Positions 17,222 to 25,278 of a DNA stretch of 64,000 bases are shown piece by piece; the stretch's first letter is position 1, and each line of letters opens with the position of its first letter. The notes below the pieces were generated by a model. The model made no database searches and was not told where the DNA came from. It saw only the letters and a program-made list of their open reading frames with translations. The stretch is from Mycobacterium hubeiense (GTDB taxonomy: Bacteria > Actinomycetota > Actinomycetes > Mycobacteriales > Mycobacteriaceae): the NCBI RefSeq assembly GCF_002838065.1, contig NZ_PIZU01000028.1, positions 1-64,000 of the forward strand, read 5' to 3'. The position numbers and the translations under genes were made by a program.

Positions 17222-18490
17222 ATGTCGGCTTTCAGTCGGCGTGCGGTGATGGCGCTTGCCGCCGCGGCGGCACTGGCGCTCGCGGTCCCACTGGCCGTCA
17301 CCTTTCCCGCGGCCGCCGCTCCCTGCTCGGTGCCGACGCCGTCGGCGCGTGGCCTGGCGCCGCGGCTGCCCGTCGAGCACGAGCCGATCGGCCGCAAGCC
17401 GGAAACCGCTGACGCTGCGCCCGCGGCGCAACCCAGAGCGCGGGCGGCGGTCACACCGTCCACCACGATCGTGGGCTGGGTCACCGGGCCGAACACCGAC
17501 AGCTATGCGCGCTTCGGAATTTCCGGTGCCGATCTCGGCATCATGTGGGACAACGGACAATCGGGATCCAACAAACAGGTGCTCATCGCTTTCGGCGACA
17601 CATTCGGCAACTGCAGTGCCCCCGGCCAGGAATGGCGCAAGAACACCCTGTTCCGTAGCGCCGACCAGAACCTGGCTGACGGCATGACCGTGCCGAATCC
17701 GGTGCCGGGCAACATCTATGCCGGCTCACCGGTTAACGCGGACCGGCCCAACTTCTCGCGCCAAGTCATCGACAGCCTGCGCCTTGCGGCCCAAGAGGTG
17801 ACCGTCATCCCGACAGCCGGAATCTCCGTCGGTAACACCCAATACGTCCAGTTCATGTCGGTCAGCCAGTGGGGCGCCCCCGGCCAGTGGTCGACCAACT
17901 TCTCGGCCGTCGCCGTATCCACGAACAACGGTGAGATGTGGACCGTACCGCGAGAAAGCATCCGTCCCAGCTGGTTCAACTCGGTGCCCGGCACCTTCTT
18001 CATCTGGGGAGACCAGAACTTCCAGATGGGCGCCTTCGTCCGCCACGGCGGCTACGTCTACAACTACGGCACCACCGCCGGCCGCGGCGGCACGCCGTTT
18101 CTGGCTCGCGTACCGGAGAACGCGGTGGCCAACAAGGCCGCCTACGAGTACTACACCCCGTTCGGCTGGATCCGCGGCCTGCCTTTCCTTGCCATCCAAG
18201 TGGTTTGGGCACCCGGCAGCGAGATGTCGGTGGCGTGGAACGACTACCTGAGAAAGTTCATCATGCTTTATACCGACAGCCTCGGTAGCGTCGTCATGCG
18301 CACCGCGGAGAAACCCGAAGGGCCGTGGAGTTCGGCCAAGACCTTGCTGACGTCCGCGGATATGCCCGGCGGGATCTACGCCCCCTACATCCACCCGTGG
18401 TCGTCGGGGCCCGACCTGTACTTCACCCTGTCGCTGTGGTCCACCTACAGCGTGGCGTTGATGCGGCACACCCTCACCGCGACGGCCTAG
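17222..18490 (+). CDS. Secreted DUF4185 protein (possible endo-D-arabinanase)
   Basis: A 422-residue protein with a clear export signal (RR near the start, a long Ala/Leu core, cleavage near AAAAPC, about residue 35). A DUF4185 beta-propeller-like domain follows, with IVGWVTGPNTDSYARFG, FGDTFGNC, GGTPFLARVP and MSVAWNDYLRKFIMLY. Some members of DUF4185 have been reported as endo-D-arabinanases (glycoside hydrolase 183) acting on mycobacterial arabinan; activity here is inferred. A second DUF4185 gene lies at 24064, and an ABC importer operon sits between them on the opposite strand. The 3' end overlaps the importer ATPase gene by 17 bases. Confidence 0.85.
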   Translation: MSAFSRRAVMALAAAAALALAVPLAVTFPAAAAPCSVPTPSARGLAPRLPVEHEPIGRKPETADAAPAAQPRARAAVTPSTTIVGWVTGPNTDSYARFGISGADLGIMWDNGQSGSNKQVLIAFGDTFGNCSAPGQEWRKNTLFRSADQNLADGMTVPNPVPGNIYAGSPVNADRPNFSRQVIDSLRLAAQEVTVIPTAGISVGNTQYVQFMSVSQWGAPGQWSTNFSAVAVSTNNGEMWTVPRESIRPSWFNSVPGTFFIWGDQNFQMGAFVRHGGYVYNYGTTAGRGGTPFLARVPENAVANKAAYEYYTPFGWIRGLPFLAIQVVWAPGSEMSVAWNDYLRKFIMLYTDSLGSVVMRTAEKPEGPWSSAKTLLTSADMPGGIYAPYIHPWSSGPDLYFTLSLWSTYSVALMRHTLTATA

Positions 18491-20087
18491 GCACGCCGGT
18501 CCTGGGTCGTGCCGGCGGTATCGCCGCCAGCAGCTCGCGGGTGTACTCCTGCTCCGGGGCGGCGAAAAGTTCAGCGGCCGCGCGATATTCGACGGCGGCC
18601 CCGGCGCGCATGACGAGCACATCGTGGCTTACCCGCTGGATCACCGCGAGATCATGCCCGATGAATAGGTAGGTGAGGTGCAGCTCGCGCTGCAGCTCTG
18701 CCAACAGGTCGAGCACCCGCGCCTGCACCGAAACGTCCAGCGACGCCGTCGATTCGTCCAGAATCAACAGCTCGGGTTCACCGGCCAGCGCGCGGGCGAT
18801 GCTGACCCGCTGACGTTGTCCGCCGGAGAGTTCATGCGGGTAGCGCGATGCGAACTCACCGGGCAGGCCGACCAGGTCGAGCAGTTCGGCCACCCGCGCC
18901 CGGCGGGCCCGCCTTCCCCTCGCCAGCTTGTGCACCACCAGCGGCTCGGCGACCGAGAGTCCCACCTTTATGCGGGAATTCAGCGACGAGAACGGATCCT
19001 GGAACACCAGGCTGATCCGTCGTCGTAACGCCTTCTCTTCGGCGCCGCGCACACCGAAGACGTCGTCGCCGTCCAGCGATGCGGTGCCGGCATGCGGGTG
19101 CACCAGCCCGGTCAACGCATTGGCCACCGTGGACTTGCCCGAACCCGATTCGCCGACCAGACCGAGCGTCGTGCCACGGCGGATCGCAAACGAAAGGTCT
19201 TTGACCGCATGCACGCTCGACTTGCCGACCGGCGTAGAGACGTTGAACCGCACGTCGAGACCGTCGACACGCAACTGCACCGGCGCGTCCGCCGACGCCG
19301 GCGCCGGACCCGAACCGCCGATGAGGGGCCGTGATTCGAGGAGCTGCCGGGTGTAGGCGTGCTGCGGTCGGTCGAAGACGTCGAGAACCGGCGCCTGCTC
19401 CACCATCGTCCCGTCCTGTAGTACGGTCACGTCGTCGGCGACTTCGCCGATCACGCCGAGGTCGTGGCTGATCCACACCACGGCCGTGCCGAAGTCGCGC
19501 TGCAGATCGCGCACCAGTTCGATGATCTGCGCCTGCGTCGTGACGTCGAGGGAGGTGGTCGGCTCGTCGGCCACCAGAAGCTCCGGGTCACAGGCCAACG
19601 CGATCGCGATCATCACGCGTTGACGCTGTCCCCCCGACAGTTGATGCGGATAGTTCTCCAGTCGCGTCGACGGGTCGGGCAGGCCGACCGCCCCCAGCAG
19701 TTCGAGTGCCCGACCGCGTGCCTGCCGGCGCGTCATACCGCGATGGGCCTCAAGGGATTCGGTGATCTGACGCTCCAACGTCAGCAGCGGGTTGAGCGAT
19801 GTCCCGGGATCCTGGAACACGAACCCGATCCGGCCGCCGTGCACACTGCGCAGCACGCGCTGAGACGCGCCCACCAGCTGGATATCGGCCAACGTGCACG
19901 TCCCGGAGACCACGGCGCCCGGTGCGTCCAACAACCCGGTCGCCGCGAGCACGGTCATCGACTTGCCGGAACCGGATTCGCCGACGATGCCCATCGTCTG
20001 CTCGCGCGCCACGTCGAAGGAGATGTCTCGCACGATCTCCCGGCGACCGATCCGGACGCCCAGCCCGCGCACGCTCAGCACGGTCAT
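18474..20087 (-). CDS. Peptide-type ABC importer, fused double ATPase (DppD/DppF-like)
   Basis: A 537-residue protein made of two complete ABC ATPase domains. Each has a Walker A (GESGSGKSMTV, about residue 35; GESGSGKSTVA, about 315), signature LSGGQRQRV and a Walker B (ELLVADEP; ELLILDES). The fused arrangement is as in mycobacterial DppD/OppD. It powers uptake through the permeases encoded upstream. The start is ATG 20087 (MTVLSVRGLGV), overlapping the permease stop by four bases; a longer frame to 20216 is not credible. Last gene of a four-gene leftward operon in the order SBP-permease-permease-ATPase. Confidence 0.93.
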   Translation of the reverse strand: MTVLSVRGLGVRIGRREIVRDISFDVAREQTMGIVGESGSGKSMTVLAATGLLDAPGAVVSGTCTLADIQLVGASQRVLRSVHGGRIGFVFQDPGTSLNPLLTLERQITESLEAHRGMTRRQARGRALELLGAVGLPDPSTRLENYPHQLSGGQRQRVMIAIALACDPELLVADEPTTSLDVTTQAQIIELVRDLQRDFGTAVVWISHDLGVIGEVADDVTVLQDGTMVEQAPVLDVFDRPQHAYTRQLLESRPLIGGSGPAPASADAPVQLRVDGLDVRFNVSTPVGKSSVHAVKDLSFAIRRGTTLGLVGESGSGKSTVANALTGLVHPHAGTASLDGDDVFGVRGAEEKALRRRISLVFQDPFSSLNSRIKVGLSVAEPLVVHKLARGRRARRARVAELLDLVGLPGEFASRYPHELSGGQRQRVSIARALAGEPELLILDESTASLDVSVQARVLDLLAELQRELHLTYLFIGHDLAVIQRVSHDVLVMRAGAAVEYRAAAELFAAPEQEYTRELLAAIPPARPRTGVPRPSR

Positions 20088-20959
20088 GACGCTCTCCGAG
20101 CTTCGATCATGGTGCGCTGCTTGGGATCCAGCACATCGCGCAGTCCGTCGCCCAGCAGGTTGAACGCCAACACCGTGACGAAGATGGCGGTACCGGGGAA
20201 CACCGCCATCCACCACGCCAGGGTGACGAAGCCCTGCGAATCGAAAATCATCCGGCCCAGCGAGGGCTGCGGCGGCTGAATGCCGAGCCCCAGAAACGAC
20301 AACGCCGCCTCGGACAGAATCGCGAATGCCAACGACAGCGAGGTCTGCACGATCAGCGGTCCGACGATGTTCGGCAGGATGTGCCGACCCAGAATGTAGA
20401 GGTGCCCGGCGCCGATGGTGCGCGACACCGCCACGTAGGGCTCGAGACGTACGCTCAACGTGCTGGCCCGCGCGACCCGCGCGAAAATCGGTGTGTAGAC
20501 GATGCCGATCGCCAGCATCGTGGTCGTCACGCCCGGCCCCAGGATGGCGACGATGGCCAACGCCAGCAGCAACACCGGAAACGCGAACATGACGTCGACG
20601 ACCCGCATGAACACCGCGTCGAGCCAGCCCCCGAAATACCCTGCAAGAACACCGATCCCGACACCGACGACAACCGCGAAGGCCACGCTGACCACCGCGA
20701 CCCGCAATGACGCCTGGATGCCTACCAGCACGCGGGAAAAGACATCGCGGCCCAGTTCATCGGTCCCGAACCAGTTTGCGCCGCTGGGCGATTGCAGCGC
20801 ATTGGGCACATCGACGTCGTTGACGTCGAATGGCGCGATCCAGCCGGCCGTCAATGTCACCAACACGACGACCGCCAGGACGCCGACGCTGACCACCGTG
20901 ACCGGATTGCTCAGCAGCAGCCGCCACGACGCGACGCGGGTGGCCGAATCGTCCGTCAT
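20084..20959 (-). CDS. Peptide-type ABC importer permease (DppC-like)
   Basis: A 291-residue integral membrane permease with about six helices. An N-terminal helix precedes the DppC-type motif WFGTDELGRDVFSRVLVG. The EAA-loop region is LRLEPYVAVSRTIGAG in variant form, and the C-terminal SEAALSFLGLGIQPPQPS is typical. ATG 20959 overlaps the DppB-like stop by four bases. With the DppB-like protein it forms the translocation pore. Confidence 0.92.
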   Translation of the reverse strand: MTDDSATRVASWRLLLSNPVTVVSVGVLAVVVLVTLTAGWIAPFDVNDVDVPNALQSPSGANWFGTDELGRDVFSRVLVGIQASLRVAVVSVAFAVVVGVGIGVLAGYFGGWLDAVFMRVVDVMFAFPVLLLALAIVAILGPGVTTTMLAIGIVYTPIFARVARASTLSVRLEPYVAVSRTIGAGHLYILGRHILPNIVGPLIVQTSLSLAFAILSEAALSFLGLGIQPPQPSLGRMIFDSQGFVTLAWWMAVFPGTAIFVTVLAFNLLGDGLRDVLDPKQRTMIEARRAS

Positions 20960-21912
20960 GACAACCGAATCCGAGGATCGACCAACGCGTAGAGCACGTC
21001 CACGACCAGGTTTATGAGCAGAAACAACGCCGCGATCAGCAGCACCGCGCCCTGGATGATCGGGTAGTCGCGGGCGGCGACGGCGTTGTAGACCAGCCGA
21101 CCCAGACCCGGCCAGGCGAACACCACCTCGACGACGATGACACCGCCCAGGATGGTCGCGAGCTGGATTCCGGTGATCGTCAGGATCGGGATCAGCGCGT
21201 TGCGCACGGTGTGCCGCAGCATGACGACCCGCGGTGGCAACCCCTTCGACCGCGCGGTCCGCACGTACCCCATCGACGCGACCTCGAGGACCGCCGAGCG
21301 GATGTAGCGCGTCATGATGGCCGCCGCGACGAGTCCGACGGTGAGGCCGGGCAGCACGATGTGGCGCAACCATCCGGCGGGATCGTCGACCAACGGGCGG
21401 TATCCGGACGTCGGCAGCCAGCCCAGCGTGGACGCGAACACCCCGATCAGCAGGATGCCCAGCCAGAAGTCGGGGACGGATACACCGAATTGGCTTGTGA
21501 TGCGCACGATTACGTCGCTGATGCGGCCTTCACGCAGCGCCGACCAGATCCCGGCGGGCAGTGCGATGGTCAGGGCGATGACGACGCCGACGATGCCCAG
21601 CGAGACAGTCGCGGGCAGGCGATCCAGCAGCGTGACCGTCACCGGGTCGCCGTTGCGGAAACTGACCCCGAGGTCACCGGTCAACGCCGAGCCGACGTAG
21701 CCGAAGAACTGCTCGAAGACCGGACGGTCCAGTCCGCTGGCCGACCTCAGCGCGTAGTACGCCTCGGGCGTGTAGCGCGTTCCTAACGCGATCCGTACCG
21801 GGTCGCCGGGCACCAGGTGCACCAGCGCGAACACCACCACCAGCACGCCGAGCAGCACCACCAAGGAGTAGAGCAGTCGGCGCGCGAGGAAACGGATGAT
21901 GGGATGAGCCAT
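20956..21912 (-). CDS. Peptide-type ABC importer permease (DppB-like)
   Basis: A 318-residue permease with six helices. The N-terminal RFLARRLLYSLVVLLGVL, then VHLVPGDPVRIALG and YVRTARSKGLPPRVVMLRH (EAA loop), are diagnostic of the DppB family. ATG 21912 shares one base with the stop of the binding-protein gene (TGATG); a GTG one codon upstream is an alternative. It is part of a tightly coupled operon. Confidence 0.92.
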   Translation of the reverse strand: MAHPIIRFLARRLLYSLVVLLGVLVVVFALVHLVPGDPVRIALGTRYTPEAYYALRSASGLDRPVFEQFFGYVGSALTGDLGVSFRNGDPVTVTLLDRLPATVSLGIVGVVIALTIALPAGIWSALREGRISDVIVRITSQFGVSVPDFWLGILLIGVFASTLGWLPTSGYRPLVDDPAGWLRHIVLPGLTVGLVAAAIMTRYIRSAVLEVASMGYVRTARSKGLPPRVVMLRHTVRNALIPILTITGIQLATILGGVIVVEVVFAWPGLGRLVYNAVAARDYPIIQGAVLLIAALFLLINLVVDVLYALVDPRIRLS

Positions 21913-23459
21913 CACACGTCGCCCCGCGTCAAGTCCGCGTCGCGGAAGCGGATTGCGCCGTCACGGCGAACCTCGTAACCCGTAAGGCTGGTGCTCCACG
22001 CCTGTATCACCGACGGGTTGTAGAGATAGATGTAGCTGCACTCGTCGGCGATGATCGTTGCCGCCTTGGTGTACATCTGCATCCGGGTGTCACGGTTGGT
22101 TTCCACCCGTGCGGCGTCGAGCAGCCGGTCGACGACGGCGTTCGAGTACTTCTGGGCATTGCTGGTGCCGTTGGTGTGGTGCTGCGCGTAGTAGAAGTCG
22201 TCGGGATCGATGTTGCCCAGCCAGCCCATCATTAGCATGTCGAAATTGCCGGTGTTCTGCTGGTCGAGCCAGGTGGCGAAATCGACGGTGCGGATGTTAA
22301 CCGTAATGCCAAGCGGCGCAAGGTTATCGGCGATAATCTGCGCCGCCGTCACCGTTTCGGGGTATTCAGTGGTCACCAGCATGTCGAGGCTCTGCGGGCT
22401 GGCATCCGCTTGGCGCAGCAGGTCTCGAGCTTTCTCGATGTCGTAGCTGTACCTGTTGTAGTCGACATGCCAGGGGTTCCCCTTCGGAATGGCAAGCTGA
22501 TTCGCGGTGGCGGTGCCGTAGCTGGTGGCCGCCACGATGGCGTCGCGGTCGATTCCGTAAGCGATCGCCTGACGCACCCGAACGTCGTTCCACGGCTCAC
22601 GGGCCTGGTTCAGCGCCAAATACCAGTAATCGTTGCTCGGCGTCACCGCCAGGGTGATCGAGTCGTCGCCCTGCAACTGCGCCACCCGCTGGGTCGGTAT
22701 CGAGTCGGTCCAGTCGATTTCGCCCGCCTGCAACGCCGACAACGCCGTCGACGGCTGTGAGATGAAGCGGAACGTCACACCCGAAACCTTCGGCGCCCCG
22801 GCCCAATAGCCCGGGTTCGCCTTCAGCACAATCGAATCGCCGCTGCGTTGACTGGCGAAGGCGAACGGTCCGGTGCCGATCGGATGCGTCGCGATCTGAC
22901 CGGACTCGACGTTCTTGCGTGCCACGATCGCCATTCCTTTGAAGCCACCGAGATTGGTCAGCAGGTTCGGCGTGGGCTGCTCCACGCGAATCGCGACCGT
23001 GGATTCGTCGAGCGCCCGCACCTCGGTGACGGCGCTGAACTTGTCCACGTTGGCGAGCTGCTCGTCGATGATGCGCCGGTAGGAATACACGACGTCATCG
23101 GCGGTGAAGGGCGACCCGTCGTGAAACTGCACACCCCGGCGCAGGTGGAACGTCCACGTCAGTTGATCGGGACTGACGTCCCACGATTCGGCCAGCGCCG
23201 GTCGCATCTGAAGGTTGGCGTCGGGCTCGACGAGGGTGTCGTAGACGTTCTCCAGCACCTGGAACGAGAAATAGGCGGTGGTCTTGTGCGGGTCGAGCTG
23301 ATCGGGTTCGCCGGCGATGGCCGCGATCAGATTGTTCGACGCCTCGTCGCCCAGGTCGACGCGTTCCCCGGTTGAGCAGCCCATCACGCCGAGAATGAGG
23401 ACGATGGCCACGGCGAGACCCGATACCGCGGGTGTTCTCGTCACAACCACCCGCTTCAC
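21912..23459 (-). CDS. Solute-binding lipoprotein, SBP family 5 (peptide/nickel type)
   Basis: A 515-residue extracytoplasmic binding protein. A signal peptide ends in a lipobox-like LGVMGC (Cys about 28), then the family-5 fold: EPDQLDPHKTT, VLENVYDTL, ALAESWDVSPDQLTWTFHLR, FHDGSPFTADDVVYSY. It delivers a solute to the permeases. The family covers peptides, nickel chelates, opines and sugars, and the sequence does not fix the substrate. Gene order A-B-C-D equals the mycobacterial dpp layout, but the binding protein resembles general SBP-5 proteins rather than M. tuberculosis DppA as I remember it. First gene of the operon. Confidence 0.92.
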   Translation of the reverse strand: MKRVVVTRTPAVSGLAVAIVLILGVMGCSTGERVDLGDEASNNLIAAIAGEPDQLDPHKTTAYFSFQVLENVYDTLVEPDANLQMRPALAESWDVSPDQLTWTFHLRRGVQFHDGSPFTADDVVYSYRRIIDEQLANVDKFSAVTEVRALDESTVAIRVEQPTPNLLTNLGGFKGMAIVARKNVESGQIATHPIGTGPFAFASQRSGDSIVLKANPGYWAGAPKVSGVTFRFISQPSTALSALQAGEIDWTDSIPTQRVAQLQGDDSITLAVTPSNDYWYLALNQAREPWNDVRVRQAIAYGIDRDAIVAATSYGTATANQLAIPKGNPWHVDYNRYSYDIEKARDLLRQADASPQSLDMLVTTEYPETVTAAQIIADNLAPLGITVNIRTVDFATWLDQQNTGNFDMLMMGWLGNIDPDDFYYAQHHTNGTSNAQKYSNAVVDRLLDAARVETNRDTRMQMYTKAATIIADECSYIYLYNPSVIQAWSTSLTGYEVRRDGAIRFRDADLTRGDV

Positions 23460-23528
23460 GCTACGACTGAGACGCGCGGCCGGACAAACCGGTGACGTTG
23501 CCCGGCAACACTGCGATACTCATCGCTC

Positions 23529-24053
23529 GTGAGACTCATTCGCGCGCTTGCCGCCGCCGCCGCCTGCATCGGCGCCGCCCTCGGCTTTGCCGGCCCCGCG
23601 CAGGCCGAGCAGCAGGTCCTCGAGGGCGTCTACACCTACACCCAGCAGGACGGTCTGACCGGGACGTGGACGATTTATCCGTCCTGCGTGCCGACGGTCG
23701 GCGACCTGCGCGAACCGCTGTACCTGCCGGTCGCGTGCCGGCTGCACGTGCAGGCGTTTCCCGGCGTGGCGGGGGGTGACGCCGTGCTCACCAACGGCGT
23801 CTGGGCCTACCACACCCGCAATAGGGAAGGGATGAAGTGCCCGGACGGAAGCTGGGCGCCGATCAACGAAACCTACGAGTTCGACACCAACACGATGTCG
23901 GGCACTCGCAGCACCTTCCACAGCGCCGACTGCGGGCTACCGCCCGGGATGGTCAAGACGCCGTTCACCCTTGCCTTCAAGGAGCCGCTGCCGATCCCGG
24001 TCGACCGTTATCCGCTGAATTGCGAGCCGGCCGGGCTGAGGATCTGCAGCTAG
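23529..24053 (+). CDS. Small secreted mycobacterial protein of unknown function
   Basis: A 174-residue protein from GTG 23529 with a signal peptide (Ala-rich, ending GPAQAE at about 27). The mature part has EGVYTYTQQDGLTGTWTIYPSC and several Cys (in PSC, VACRL, MKCPDG, ADCG, NCEP and ICS), enough for disulfides. It is a common mycobacterial secreted type, with no catalytic motif seen. It runs divergently from the importer and stops 10 bases before the second DUF4185 gene, so the two are probably co-transcribed. Confidence 0.8.
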   Translation: MRLIRALAAAAACIGAALGFAGPAQAEQQVLEGVYTYTQQDGLTGTWTIYPSCVPTVGDLREPLYLPVACRLHVQAFPGVAGGDAVLTNGVWAYHTRNREGMKCPDGSWAPINETYEFDTNTMSGTRSTFHSADCGLPPGMVKTPFTLAFKEPLPIPVDRYPLNCEPAGLRICS

Positions 24054-24063
24054 GACTGAATAC

Positions 24064-25197
24064 ATGCCGCGACGGCGCTTGACACCGCGGGCCCGTCGCA
24101 CCCGTCGTGCGCGTAGCGCCTCCACATCCGTTCCGCTGCTCAACGGCAAGGTCGTCGACCTGACCGGGCCGGGGCTGACCGAGCGCTTCGGCGTGACCTG
24201 CGCCGATCTCGGCGCGTCCGTCATCGCGCCCAACGGCAAGCTGGTCTCGGTCTTCGGCGACACCTTCTCCGGGTCCCAGGTGGGCCAGGGTGACTGGCGG
24301 TCGCCGGTGGTGCTCATCGGCGCCGGCGACGCCGACCACGAGATCGTCTACGAGCGGGCCGGCGGGCCCGACCCCGACTATGCGCGTCAGCTCTGGCATT
24401 ACGTGCACGACGACGCCGGCACCGGCTGGACTCGCGGCGGCATCAGCACCGTCATCCCGTCGGACCTGTTGCGGGTCGGCGATTCGATCTACCTGCACGC
24501 CATCGTCAACCGCGGATTCGGCAACGTCATCTGGACCGAGATCTGGCGATCGGACGACAGCGGGATTTCCTGGACACATATGGGTGAGCACGCGAAGTTT
24601 CCGGCCGACCTGCACGACGGCCACGCACAGTGCTGGTCGTGGGACCACGACCCCGACGACGACTGGGTTTACGTGGTGGCGACGGGTTTTCAGCGCGACA
24701 GGGGCATCATCCTCATGCGGGTTCGGCCGGAGCACATCGGCGATCGGCGACGGTATGTGAGTTGGGGATATGCCGAGGGGCGGTGGGCGTGGGGACGCCA
24801 CGCGACACCGATCACGCCGGTGGGGGAGACGTGGGGTGAGCTGTCGTTTCGGCGGATGGCGCGCGGCAAGTGGACTCTCGGCGGATTCCTGTCCTCGAAG
24901 TACGCGTTGGGGTATCGGGTCGTCGACTCGCCGGTGGCGAACATGCACACCACGCCGCTGCAGACACCCGTCGTCGGCACCTCGTGGCACGGCGAAGACC
25001 ACCTCAACAACGAGGTCGCCCAGCTTTACGGCGGATACGTGCTGCCCGGCTCGCGATTCGACGTCCAGGGCGGCGTGGGCCTGGTGGTGTCGCAGTGGAA
25101 CACCGCCGTCGGATGGCCTTACCGGGTAATGCAATTCAAAGCTGCGCTGCGTGACACCACCAAAGCGGTCGAGCCGTCGGATCCGATCAACCTGTGA
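24064..25197 (+). CDS. Second DUF4185 protein
   Basis: A 377-residue DUF4185 protein. The start MPRRRLTPRARRTRRARS is strongly basic without a hydrophobic core, so export by a classical signal is not evident. The domain shows TGPGLTERFGVTCADLGASV, VFGDTFSG, SDDSGISWTHMGEH and a long C-terminal LGGFLSSKYALGYRV and GGVGLVVSQWNTAV. It is homologous in fold to the 17222 protein but clearly diverged. Enzymatic action on arabinan is a family-based inference. It sits 10 bases after the small secreted protein. Confidence 0.82.
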   Translation: MPRRRLTPRARRTRRARSASTSVPLLNGKVVDLTGPGLTERFGVTCADLGASVIAPNGKLVSVFGDTFSGSQVGQGDWRSPVVLIGAGDADHEIVYERAGGPDPDYARQLWHYVHDDAGTGWTRGGISTVIPSDLLRVGDSIYLHAIVNRGFGNVIWTEIWRSDDSGISWTHMGEHAKFPADLHDGHAQCWSWDHDPDDDWVYVVATGFQRDRGIILMRVRPEHIGDRRRYVSWGYAEGRWAWGRHATPITPVGETWGELSFRRMARGKWTLGGFLSSKYALGYRVVDSPVANMHTTPLQTPVVGTSWHGEDHLNNEVAQLYGGYVLPGSRFDVQGGVGLVVSQWNTAVGWPYRVMQFKAALRDTTKAVEPSDPINL

Positions 25198-25198
25198 G

Positions 25199-25233
25199 CT
25201 TTGCGGGCGCTGAGTAACGCCGGGGCCGCAAAG
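25199..25233 (+). terminator. Putative terminator hairpin after the DUF4185 gene
   Basis: Stem CTTTGCGG (25199-25206) pairs with CCGCAAAG (25226-25233) and begins at the end of the stop codon. There is no clear T tract, as is frequent in mycobacterial terminators, so this is a moderate call. Confidence 0.4.
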
Positions 25234-25278
25234 TGCGAGAACCACTACCGGTAGGGTTTTGCGGCGAGACGGGATGAC

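Noticed and set aside
21912-23459. Naming the importer dppA-D outright
   Set aside because: Gene order fits dpp, but the binding protein does not clearly match M. tuberculosis DppA; substrate and orthology are open, so symbols were left blank.
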